DNA of 64,000 bases from Streptomyces sp. I05A-00742 (GTDB taxonomy: Bacteria; Actinomycetota; Actinomycetes; Streptomycetales; Streptomycetaceae): the NCBI RefSeq assembly GCF_013055795.1, contig NZ_JABETO010000004.1, positions 109,051 to 173,050 on the forward strand, given 5' to 3'. Position 1 is the stretch's first letter; each line of letters starts with the position of its first letter. This document shows, in pieces, positions 40,889-48,942 of the stretch. A model generated the notes under the pieces. It worked only from the letters and a program-made list of their open reading frames with translations, did no database searches and was not told the DNA's origin. The position numbers and the translations under genes were made by a program.

Positions 40889-41184
40889 CCGCGCCGCTCC
40901 TGCTGCCCCCGCCGTTGCGTCTTCCCCTTCTTCCCCTTCTTCTCCTTCTGCCCCCGCCGGACCTTGCGGACCGTCAGCAGGATCATCAGCGGGGTGAGCG
41001 CGGACCCCACGGCGAGCTGCGAGAGGCCTACGTCGGGCGCCTGGAGCACCGTGAAGAGGACGGCGAGGCCGAGGCCGAGGAGCGAGAGGACCAGGGCCTG
41101 GCGGGCGGGGTCCCGGTTGAGGACGGCGGAGGTGGCGGCGACCGCCACGAAGAGCAGCGCGAGGCCGGTGAGGACGTCATCCAC
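40885..41184 (-). CDS. DUF4040/MbhD-like antiporter subunit with basic tail
   Basis: The 99-residue product starts at GTG 41184 and overlaps the next gene. It has three membrane helices and ends [20 protein letters not shown], preceded by [20 protein letters not shown], matching the DUF4040/MbhD segment that normally lies in the C-terminal part of MrpA. Here it is a separate gene. The tail is strongly basic ([20 protein letters not shown]), like the tail of the neighbouring subunit. It belongs to the membrane antiporter complex. Confidence 0.8.
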   Translation of the reverse strand: MDDVLTGLALLFVAVAATSAVLNRDPARQALVLSLLGLGLAVLFTVLQAPDVGLSQLAVGSALTPLMILLTVRKVRRGQKEKKGKKGKTQRRGQQERRG

Positions 41185-41623
41185 GGCGCACCGCCCGGGC
41201 GGTGACGGCTCCCCCGGCGAGCAGCAGCATGCCGATGACGATCAGCTTGACCATGGCCCGGCCGGGGCCGGTGGCCACGCACAGCGGGACCACGGTGGCG
41301 ACGGTGGCCAGCGCGACGAGCGGGGTGAACAGGTGTGCTCCGGCCGGGTCGCGGTCCGCTTCGTCCTCGCGGCGCGGCTCGTCGAGGAGGCGGACGAAGA
41401 CCAGGGTTCCGGCCGGGCCGAGCACGGCGGCCACCAGGGCGAGGTCGGTGTAGGCCGGGCGCCCGTACCCCTGCGCCAGCAACAGGAACACCAGGCACAG
41501 CAGCAGCGTCGCCGTGTTCTGGGCGGCCATCCGTCGTCCCGTACCGCCGCACGAGACCCCCCACAGGCAGGGCCCCAGCCCGCCGGCCAGCAGCAGGGCC
41601 GCGGCCACCAGCCACCCGTTCAC
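41177..41623 (-). CDS. MrpF-like/MrpG-like fused antiporter subunit
   Basis: The 148-residue product starts at GTG 41623, overlapping the subunit E-like stop (GTGA). Residues about 1-85 match MrpF ([39 protein letters not shown]). The following 60 residues ([40 protein letters not shown]) look like an MrpG-type part. Usually F and G are separate small proteins, so this is probably a fusion. The G assignment is weaker than F. Confidence 0.65.
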   Translation of the reverse strand: MNGWLVAAALLLAGGLGPCLWGVSCGGTGRRMAAQNTATLLLCLVFLLLAQGYGRPAYTDLALVAAVLGPAGTLVFVRLLDEPRREDEADRDPAGAHLFTPLVALATVATVVPLCVATGPGRAMVKLIVIGMLLLAGGAVTARAVRRG

Positions 41624-41799
41624 CGCCCGGCCGCCCGCCGCGCGCCCCGCGCCAGGCACGCCGCGATCAGCGCGGCCGCCGCGCCCACCGCGATCTCCAG
41701 GACGTCGACCGTTCCGATCAGCACCGTCCACAGCAGGGTGAGCCCGGCCCACCACGCGGCCACCTCGGCCACGGCGGCGACACGGACCCTGTGCGGCAC
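41620..41799 (-). CDS. Short MrpE-like subunit
   Basis: The first gene of the antiporter operon encodes only 59 residues. GTG 41799 is supported by GGAAGGAG six bases upstream. Two hydrophobic segments ([40 protein letters not shown]) resemble the N-terminal part of MrpE, which is usually about 160 residues. It seems a short form; the large cytoplasmic C-terminal part of MrpE is missing. The family call is by position and pattern. Confidence 0.55.
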   Translation of the reverse strand: MPHRVRVAAVAEVAAWWAGLTLLWTVLIGTVDVLEIAVGAAAALIAACLARGARRAAGR

Positions 41800-42034
41800 G
41801 GCCGGCTCCTTCCCGCTCTCGGCTTCCCGCCCGGATACCCGGCGCGCCACCGGCCATGCGGGCGGCGCACCCGGTGAACGCACGAATACCAGACCGGGGG
41901 CCGGGCGTCGCCGACCGGCGGCCCCGCGTGTCCGGTGCCCTCCTGCTGCCCTCCTGCGTCCCCTGACCCGGCAAACGGGTGTCGGTCCCGTGCGGGGGTC
42001 GCGGCGGCCCCCTGGCGGGGGTACGTCCAAGGTT
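41800..42034. promoter_or_regulatory. Divergent spacer of antiporter operon and YbdK-like gene
   Basis: About 235 bases between the leftward antiporter operon and the rightward carboxylate-amine ligase gene; both promoters must lie here. No specific site recognised. Confidence 0.35.
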
Positions 42035-43129
42035 GTGATCACACTCGGTGTCGAGGAGGAGTACCTCCTGCTTGATCCGGCGACCGCCCTCCCGGTGCCG
42101 CTGGCCGACGAGGTCCGGGCCGTCGCGGGCATCCGTGCCCTCGCGACCAGGGAGGAGGTCAAGCCCGAACTGCTCCAGGCGCAGCTGGAGGTCGCCACCC
42201 CGGTCTGCGCGGAACTGGCCGAGGCCGGCGGGCACCTGCTCCGGCTGCGGCACGCGGTGGGAGCGGCCGCCGCGGAGGCCGGCTGCCGGGCCATCGCCTC
42301 GGGCGCGGCACCCCTGGCCGACGCGCTCGCCGTCCCGGTCACGCCCGACCCCCGCTACCTCCAGCTCCGCGGCCAGGGCCGCAGGCTGATCGAGGAACAG
42401 CTCGTCAACGGCATGCACATCCATGTGTCCGTGCCCGACCGGGCCACCGGCGTGGCCGTGCTCAACCGGCTCCGCACCTGGCTGCCGCTGCTGGTGGCGA
42501 TGGCCGGGAACTCACCCCTGTGGCGCGGGCAGGACACCGGCTTCGCCAGCTGGCGCACCGTCGTCTACGGCCGGTGGCCCGTCAGCGGCCCACCGCCGGA
42601 GTTCACCGACGGCGCCGACTACGACCGGCGGGTGAACGCCCTGGTGCGGGCCGGGGCCATCGGCGACACCCGGCAGGTCTACTGGCACGTCCGGCTCTCC
42701 GACCGCTACCCCACCGTCGAGGTCCGCTGCTTCGACGTCCAGCTCACCGCGGAGGAGGCCGTGATGTTCGCCGGCATCGTCCGCGGCCTCACCGCCACGG
42801 CCCTCCGCGAGCACGCCGACGGCGTCCCGCACGCCTCCTGCCCGCCGGAGATGCTCTCCGCCGCCAACTGGCACGCCGCCCGCTACGGCCTCGGCGGCCG
42901 CCTCGTCACCCCCGACGGCCACTGCCGCCCCGCCGGCGACCTCGTCGCCCACCTCCTCGACCACATCACCCCGGCCCTCGACGAGTACGGCGACACCCGC
43001 GAGGTGACCTCCCTCCTCCACCGCTTCCTCCAACACGGCGAACCCGCCACCCGCCAACGCCAGGCCCTCGCCTCCGGCGGCATCCAGGCCCTGGTGGACC
43101 TGATCGGGCTGCACGCGGGGGACGGCTGA
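42035..43129 (+). CDS. Carboxylate-amine ligase, YbdK/GCS2-type
   Basis: The 364-residue product from GTG 42035 begins [20 protein letters not shown], the classic N-terminal motif of the glutamate-cysteine ligase type 2 family (YbdK). Further family features are [30 protein letters not shown] and [16 protein letters not shown] with metal- and ATP-binding residues. Such enzymes form an amide bond between a carboxylate and an amine using ATP; in actinomycetes several copies exist with unknown partners. The open frame upstream of 42035 is the antisense shadow of the antiporter genes. Confidence 0.88.
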   Translation: MITLGVEEEYLLLDPATALPVPLADEVRAVAGIRALATREEVKPELLQAQLEVATPVCAELAEAGGHLLRLRHAVGAAAAEAGCRAIASGAAPLADALAVPVTPDPRYLQLRGQGRRLIEEQLVNGMHIHVSVPDRATGVAVLNRLRTWLPLLVAMAGNSPLWRGQDTGFASWRTVVYGRWPVSGPPPEFTDGADYDRRVNALVRAGAIGDTRQVYWHVRLSDRYPTVEVRCFDVQLTAEEAVMFAGIVRGLTATALREHADGVPHASCPPEMLSAANWHAARYGLGGRLVTPDGHCRPAGDLVAHLLDHITPALDEYGDTREVTSLLHRFLQHGEPATRQRQALASGGIQALVDLIGLHAGDG

Positions 43130-43255
43130 GCGACCCGAGCAGCACGCGGGGCTCCAACATCCGTTCGACGAAGCCCCCCAGATCACGTGACGCCGGTGGT
43201 TCGCGTGCGTCATTCTTGGCTGGACCAGGGCGGGTGAGGCGGGCGGGGGCGGGGA

Positions 43256-43909
43256 GTGACGGTGCCGGGCACGGGGGAGCAGGTGGCCATAGTGCTGGTG
43301 CTGGTGCTGCCCGGGGTGTTCTATCAGGCGGTGCGCGAGCGGTTGCGCGGGGCGGTGGCGGCTGAGCAGGAGCCGCAGAACCGGCTGTTGCGGGCGGTCG
43401 CGGCCGGGGCGCTGCTCGACGCGCTCTACGGGGCGGCGGCGGGGCCGTGGCTGGTGCGGTTGCTGGCCGGGAACGGGGACGGGCCGGTCGCGGGGGTGCT
43501 GCGGCATCCGCGGCAGGCGGCGCTCGCGGCGCTGCTGCTGGTCGTCGTGGTGCCGTCGCTCGCGGCGTGGGCGGAGGCGGCGTGGCGGAGGCGGCGGGCG
43601 CGGGCGCGGTACGAGCCGGTGCCGACCGCGTGGGACGCCCTGTTCCATGACCGCGGGTCGTGTTTTGTGCGGGTCCGGTTGAAGAGCGGGCTGTGGGTGG
43701 GTGGTTGGCTGGGGTCGCGGTCGGCGGTGGCGGCGTATCCGCAGCAGGGCGACCTGTACTTGCAGGCGCAGTACCGGATGGGACACGACGGGACGTTCCT
43801 CGGGCGGGTGCCCGGTACCGGGGGCGTGTACGTGCGGGCGGCCGACGTGGAAGTGCTGGAGGTCCTGTTGCCGCCGGATGCCGGACAGGATCAGGGAGGG
43901 AACGCGTAG
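43256..43909 (+). CDS. DUF6338 family membrane protein
   Basis: The 217-residue product (GTG 43256) begins with a membrane helix (VAIVLVLVLPGVFYQAVRER), has further hydrophobic segments (about residues 45-110) and a soluble C-terminal domain (PTAWDALFHDRG, FVRVRLKSGLWVGGWLGSRS, YPQQGDLYLQAQYRM). The WDALF and R-x-R-L-K-x-G-x-W-V-GG-x pattern is characteristic of DUF6338. Function is unknown to me. A small acidic gene overlaps its stop, and the CHAT gene ends just downstream on the opposite strand. Confidence 0.75.
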   Translation: MTVPGTGEQVAIVLVLVLPGVFYQAVRERLRGAVAAEQEPQNRLLRAVAAGALLDALYGAAAGPWLVRLLAGNGDGPVAGVLRHPRQAALAALLLVVVVPSLAAWAEAAWRRRRARARYEPVPTAWDALFHDRGSCFVRVRLKSGLWVGGWLGSRSAVAAYPQQGDLYLQAQYRMGHDGTFLGRVPGTGGVYVRAADVEVLEVLLPPDAGQDQGGNA

Positions 43910-43911
43910 TG

Positions 43912-44100
43912 ATGGAGCGTCATGACATGGACGACGACGATGCGTTGGAGGAGTTGGTCGAGGAGTTCTCCAACCGCCGGATCTACCGGCCCACCGACGG
44001 TGGGGTGGAGCCCGACGAGGTGCCGCAGGGGCCGTCGGGCACGGCCATGGACAGTTCACCCGGGGCGGGGGCCGGGAGTGCGGAGCCTGACGCTCCCTGA
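43912..44100 (+). CDS. Small acidic protein coupled to the DUF6338 gene
   Basis: A 62-residue, strongly acidic protein (ERHDMDDDDALEELVEEFSN) that starts three bases after the DUF6338 stop region (GTG 43909 is an alternative start overlapping the TAG). GGGAGG lies upstream. The middle NRRIYRPTDGG is basic to neutral and the end is Gly/Ala/Ser/Pro-rich and disordered. Likely a partner of the membrane protein; no family is known to me. Confidence 0.7.
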   Translation: MERHDMDDDDALEELVEEFSNRRIYRPTDGGVEPDEVPQGPSGTAMDSSPGAGAGSAEPDAP

Positions 44101-44118
44101 CGGCGCCCCCGCCCCGGG

Positions 44119-47100
44119 TCACGGCCCGGAGTGGATGTGCGCCGCCCACAAGTGCGGTGCGCGGGCGTAGCGGTTCCGCAGCGCCCTGAGCGGGCGGTGC
44201 AGGGCCAGGGCCGGGTCGACGGGGCGGCCGCGGGCGACGTCCTCGGCGAGCGCGGCGTAGAACTGCTCGGTGAGGCGCGTCGCCAGCTTGTCGGAGACGG
44301 TCCACAGGGTGCCGATGACGTGCGGGTAGCCGGCCAGTTGGAATGACGGGGCCAGTTGTACCACCTCGTCGGGCAGGAGGAGGCCGCCCTGGGACGTCGA
44401 GCAGGCGGAGAGCACGGCGAGCTCCGGCCGTGCCGGGCGCTGGGCGGCGGCGTCGAAGGCGGTGAGCCGGCCGTCGTGCAGCACCAGGCCGCTCTCCGAG
44501 GGGTGCAGCAGGTCGCTGACGCCGTGGCAGCTGAAGTGGACCCAGGGGTGGGCGGGCAGCGCGCGGGCCACCGCCTCCACCGTGGCGTCGGCGCCGGAGA
44601 GCAGGCGGCCGTCGGGGAAGAGGTCCGTCAGGAGCTCCGCCTCGCGTGAGGCGCCCGGCAGCGGCGGCCCGCCGGGGGTCTCGGCGAGGGCGACGACCAG
44701 GGGGGCCGGGCGGGGCGGGGCGCCGGGGGCGAGCCTGGCGCGGGCCCGGGCCAGGGCGCGCAGCGTGGGGGTGTAGGAGGAGACGGCGCGGTCGAGGACC
44801 CAGGTGCCGGAGTCGGCCGTGCCGCGTCCCGCCGCGTGCAGCGGCAGGAAGGACAGCCAGCCGGTGGGACACCACCAGATCCGTGGCCAGGGTTCGCCGT
44901 CGAGGGGGACGGTGCGCAGGCCGAGCCGGTCGAGCACCGGTGCGGCCACGGTGTCCCAGAGCCAGCGCAGGGTGCCGGTGAGCGTCCGCATCGCGGCGAC
45001 GGCGCGCACCGCCCCCTTCTCGCCGTACGCCTCGTCGATGACGTCGACGAACTCCGTCGCCCGTTCGAGGACGCCCTGCGGGGTGAGGCCGGGCAGGGGC
45101 AGCACCTCGATGCCGGCGTCGGCGGTGACGAGGAGGGCGTCGGAGCGGTACTCGCTGACGTTGACGACGACGACGGGTCCTTCGGCCGCGGCGGTCAGCA
45201 GGTCCGGCAGGGTGGGCGGGCGCAGGAAGCCGTCGAGGCCGGGCAGGGCACGGATCTCGGCGAGGAGTTCGTCCCAGCGCCGGGCCTGGGCGTGCCGGGC
45301 CTCGGCGGCCAGGCCGGCGTCGCGTCCCTCGTCGGGCGGGACGGGGACGCCCGTCCCGGGGTGCATCACCGGGGGGCGCGCGGGCGGGGTGCTCAGCCGG
45401 TCGCGGATCTCCTCGAACTCGTCGGCGAGGGCGGGGGCGGTGGCGCGCAGCCGGGTCACGTCGCCGCGGTTCTCCAGGCCCTGGGCGAGCAGCACGGCCC
45501 GGCCCTCTTCGAGGAGGGCGAGGGCCCGGCCGGGGTCGCCGGCGCGGAGGGCGAGTGCGGCCGCGTCGCTCGCCAGTCCGGGGGTTACCTGCAACCGCGC
45601 CTCCTGGTCGGCGCGTTGGAGGCTGCGCGGGGCCGCGTGGCGCAGCAGGCCGACGGCGTACGCGTAGCCGTCGAGGGCGTCGGCGTCCCGGCCCGCCCTG
45701 GCCGCGGCCTCGCCCCAGGCGCGGGCGGCGAGCAGGCGGTGGGTGATGGAGGCGGTGGTGTTCCGGGCGGAGGTCCGGGCGAGGCGGGCGGCCTCCGCCA
45801 GGTCGACCCGTTCGCCGAGGATGGCGCGGCGCACCTGTGCCATGGCCAGGATCCACTGGGCGCGGGCCTGTTCCGGGCCGCCCTCCGGGACGCGGCCGAG
45901 GGCTTCCCGGGCGGCCGAGACGGCCCGGTGCAGCGCCTCCCGGGCCGTGGACCCGGTCTCGTCGTCGGCGAGGTAGGCGGAGCCCATCAGGACGCCGGCC
46001 AGGTTCAGCAGGGCGAGGGGCCGCCAGGGGTGGTGCTCGCCGAACGCGGCCACCGCCTCCTCCAGGGCCTCCCTGGACTCGGCGGTGGAGCGGGCGTCGG
46101 CTTCGCCCTTCGCCAGGGCCTGGTTGTGGAGCAGGAGGCCGAGGTTGAGCGCGGCCAGGTCCTGGCCGATCCGCTCACCGCGGTCGAGCGCCCTGGCCTC
46201 GCGCAGCAGCGCGGCCGCCTCGTCGGCGGCGGCCGGGTCCTCGGTGATCTCGTACCAGCCGCGCAGCGCCTCGGCGAGATTGCTCAGGAGTCCGGCCCGG
46301 ACGAAGGACGTGGGCGGGCTGTCGGCGACGGACCGGCGCAGGACGGCCACGGCCTCGGCCTGCCAGGTGCGGTCGCCGGTGATCCGGGCGCGGCCCATCA
46401 GGGCGGTGCCCAGGTTGGTGTAGAGGCCGCCGTTGCTCACCTGCCCCGGCGGCAGGTCGGCGACGGCCTCGCGGAGCCTGGCGACGGCGGCGTCCATGAG
46501 GGCGGGGTCGCCGAGGTCGACGGCCCGGCACCACTCGGCGTGGCCGAGGTCCCCCAGGATCACGGCCCGTTCGCCGGACGTGCGGGGCGTGGCGGCGAGG
46601 GCGGCGCGGTAGAACTCCAGGGCCTCGTCGAGCGGCTGCTCCGCCTGCGTGTGGCGGTAGTGGTCCAGGAGGCTGTTGGCGAGGCCGAGCAGCGTTCCGG
46701 GTTTCGGGGCTCCGGTGGACGCGGCGACTGCCTCCCGGTGCCACCGGACGGCCTCCTCCAGGGGCGCGGGGTCACCGGTGAAGCGGAAGAGCGAGCGCAG
46801 GGCGTGGCCGAGGCGGGTGAGGCACTCCACCCTGCTGGGTGTGTCCGGACGGGAGGCGGCCACCGCCTCGCGCAGGACGGTGATCGCCTCCTGGACGAGG
46901 GCCGGGTCCGAGCGGAACTCGGCGAGGTTCTGGAGGGCGTCGCCCAGGTTGCCCATGCGGTGGACGAGGTGGTGGTCGTCCGGCGGGGACAGCTCGACGG
47001 CCTGCCGGTGGGCGTCCACGGCCTCGGCCAGCAGGGTGCCGTCGCCGGTCCGGTGGGCGAGTGTGGCCAGTTGCACGCCGAGGTTCGACCGGCACATGGC

Positions 47101-48942
47101 CTCCTCGGACGCGCTGCCGGCCGGCGCGTGGGCCACCGCCTCCCGTACGAGGCGCAGCGCTTCCTCGTACAGGCCGGTGTCCCCGGTCGCGGCGGCCCGC
47201 TCCGCGTGGGCGGCGGCGTGGTCCGACAGGTACTCGGAACGCCGCGCGTCGCCCGGCGGGAGCAGTTCGAGCCCGCGACGCAGCTGTTCGGCCCCCTCGC
47301 GCCAGACGGCCTCGTCGTCCGGGCCGGCGCCGCGGGCGAGGGCCGCCCCGAGGGCGAAGCGCGCGGTGGCCTCGAAGGACTCCCCGGGCGGCGGCAGGGT
47401 GAGGCATTCCCGGAAGAGGGCGATCGCCTCGGCGGCGAGGGCCGGGTCCGGGGCGGGGCCGGTGTGGGCCGCGGCGTTCAGGCAGCGGGCGAGCGGGAGG
47501 AGGACGCGGGCGCGCTCCGCGGACCGCCGCGGCACCTCGTCCGCCAGCCGGCGCAGCAGGGCGAGGGGTTCGGCGAGCCTGTCCGGCGCGCCGGTCGCGT
47601 CGGCGTGCAGCCGGAGGAGCTCGGCGAGTTCGATGCCGCGGGACGCCCGGCGGCGCGGGTCGTCGGCCGGTGTCTCCTCCCACGCCCGCCGGGCGTGGAC
47701 GACGGCCTCGTCCAGGTCGCCGAGGCTGCCCCGGGTCGTGTGGCGGGAGCGGAGCACGCCGGCGAGGACGACGTGGGCCTGGACGGACGACGGGTGTCCG
47801 GGCGGCGCGGCGGCGACGGCGTCGCGGGCGGCGGCGTACGCGTCGTCCAGGGCGCCGGGGTGGCCGGTGCGCATGGCGCGGCCGTTGAGGATCAGGCCCA
47901 GGTTGGCGAGGTAGAGGACGCGCTCGACGAGGTTGCCCGCCGTGTCGGCGGCGCGGCGGCAGGTGGCGACGCCCTCCTCGTACAGTTCGAGGCCGTCGCC
48001 GTCGGACATGGCCCGCATGATCAGGGCCGTGCCCAGGTCGGAGAGGTGGGCGGCGGGCGGCGGGAGGGCGGGGTCCGCCGCCGCGACGGCCTCGCGGAGC
48101 AGGCCGATGGCCTCGGGGAGCGCGGCGGGGTCGCCGCGTTCCACGGCCTCGCGGACGATCGCCGTGCCGAGCATGCCGTGGTACAGCGCGTGGTTGGGGT
48201 CGCCCGCGGTGCTCAGCTCCACCGCGTGCCGCAGTTCGGCGACGGCTTCCGCGGCGAGGGCGGTGTCCCCGGCCACCTCGGCCCGGTGGGTGAGGACGAA
48301 GCCCAGGTTGGCGTGGCGGCGGGCCTGTTCGGGCCGGTCGCCGGGTGCGGCGGCGACGGCGGCGCGGCTGAGCTCGACGGCTTCGGTGAGGGCCTGGTGC
48401 CCGGCGCCGTCCCGGGCGGCGTGGAGGTGGACGAGTCCGAGGTCCGACAGGCAGGTGCCGTGTTCGACGCCGCCCGGCGGGAATCCGGCGGCCGCGTGCC
48501 GGAGCAGGGCCGCGGCGGGGAGCAGCATCACGGGCATGCGCCGCTGCTGGTAGAGCGTCAGCACCGCGGCGCCCGCCTCGTACGCCTGGCCGGGTTCCGT
48601 GCCGGCGCCCTCGGGCGTGCCGTGGAGCGTGGCGAGCACCGGGCGCAGGTCGGGCGGCGTCTGGTCCGGATGCTCACGGTGGAGGTCGGCGAAGCAGAGC
48701 ACCGCCTCGCCGAGCCCGGCGGCGTCGGTCGCGTCGCTCGCGACGTACCGGCCCCAGCCGGCGTACCCGAGCGCGAGGAGGCCGAGGATCAGCAGCTTCC
48801 CGTCGGGCAGCACCAGGCCCGCTCGCACCTCGTCGGCGGCCGCGGCGGCTTCCGGGCCGAGGAACCAGCGCAGGGCGCCGGCGTCCTCGGCCGCCTCGTC
48901 CGCCCGCTCCAGGATGCGGCGGGAGGCGTCCTCGACGGTCAT
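44119..48942 (-). CDS. Giant TPR-CHAT domain protein (caspase-like)
   Basis: The 1607-residue protein starts at ATG 48942, overlapping the stop of the upstream AAA+ gene (ATGA). From about residue 150 to 1150 it is made of TPR-like repeats; many units carry the DPALxxEAIxLxREAVA pattern with NLGxxL between helices. The C-terminal 400 residues form a CHAT protease domain with the His/Cys dyad His1473 (HFSCHG) and Cys1514 (LSACSTSQGG), and the usual end RPLRALRNRYARAPHLWAAH. CHAT proteases are caspase relatives that act as effectors in several bacterial signalling and defence systems. The dyad is intact. The TPR part likely senses or binds the partner. No secretion signal. Confidence 0.88.
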   Translation of the reverse strand: MTVEDASRRILERADEAAEDAGALRWFLGPEAAAAADEVRAGLVLPDGKLLILGLLALGYAGWGRYVASDATDAAGLGEAVLCFADLHREHPDQTPPDLRPVLATLHGTPEGAGTEPGQAYEAGAAVLTLYQQRRMPVMLLPAAALLRHAAAGFPPGGVEHGTCLSDLGLVHLHAARDGAGHQALTEAVELSRAAVAAAPGDRPEQARRHANLGFVLTHRAEVAGDTALAAEAVAELRHAVELSTAGDPNHALYHGMLGTAIVREAVERGDPAALPEAIGLLREAVAAADPALPPPAAHLSDLGTALIMRAMSDGDGLELYEEGVATCRRAADTAGNLVERVLYLANLGLILNGRAMRTGHPGALDDAYAAARDAVAAAPPGHPSSVQAHVVLAGVLRSRHTTRGSLGDLDEAVVHARRAWEETPADDPRRRASRGIELAELLRLHADATGAPDRLAEPLALLRRLADEVPRRSAERARVLLPLARCLNAAAHTGPAPDPALAAEAIALFRECLTLPPPGESFEATARFALGAALARGAGPDDEAVWREGAEQLRRGLELLPPGDARRSEYLSDHAAAHAERAAATGDTGLYEEALRLVREAVAHAPAGSASEEAMCRSNLGVQLATLAHRTGDGTLLAEAVDAHRQAVELSPPDDHHLVHRMGNLGDALQNLAEFRSDPALVQEAITVLREAVAASRPDTPSRVECLTRLGHALRSLFRFTGDPAPLEEAVRWHREAVAASTGAPKPGTLLGLANSLLDHYRHTQAEQPLDEALEFYRAALAATPRTSGERAVILGDLGHAEWCRAVDLGDPALMDAAVARLREAVADLPPGQVSNGGLYTNLGTALMGRARITGDRTWQAEAVAVLRRSVADSPPTSFVRAGLLSNLAEALRGWYEITEDPAAADEAAALLREARALDRGERIGQDLAALNLGLLLHNQALAKGEADARSTAESREALEEAVAAFGEHHPWRPLALLNLAGVLMGSAYLADDETGSTAREALHRAVSAAREALGRVPEGGPEQARAQWILAMAQVRRAILGERVDLAEAARLARTSARNTTASITHRLLAARAWGEAAARAGRDADALDGYAYAVGLLRHAAPRSLQRADQEARLQVTPGLASDAAALALRAGDPGRALALLEEGRAVLLAQGLENRGDVTRLRATAPALADEFEEIRDRLSTPPARPPVMHPGTGVPVPPDEGRDAGLAAEARHAQARRWDELLAEIRALPGLDGFLRPPTLPDLLTAAAEGPVVVVNVSEYRSDALLVTADAGIEVLPLPGLTPQGVLERATEFVDVIDEAYGEKGAVRAVAAMRTLTGTLRWLWDTVAAPVLDRLGLRTVPLDGEPWPRIWWCPTGWLSFLPLHAAGRGTADSGTWVLDRAVSSYTPTLRALARARARLAPGAPPRPAPLVVALAETPGGPPLPGASREAELLTDLFPDGRLLSGADATVEAVARALPAHPWVHFSCHGVSDLLHPSESGLVLHDGRLTAFDAAAQRPARPELAVLSACSTSQGGLLLPDEVVQLAPSFQLAGYPHVIGTLWTVSDKLATRLTEQFYAALAEDVARGRPVDPALALHRPLRALRNRYARAPHLWAAHIHSGP

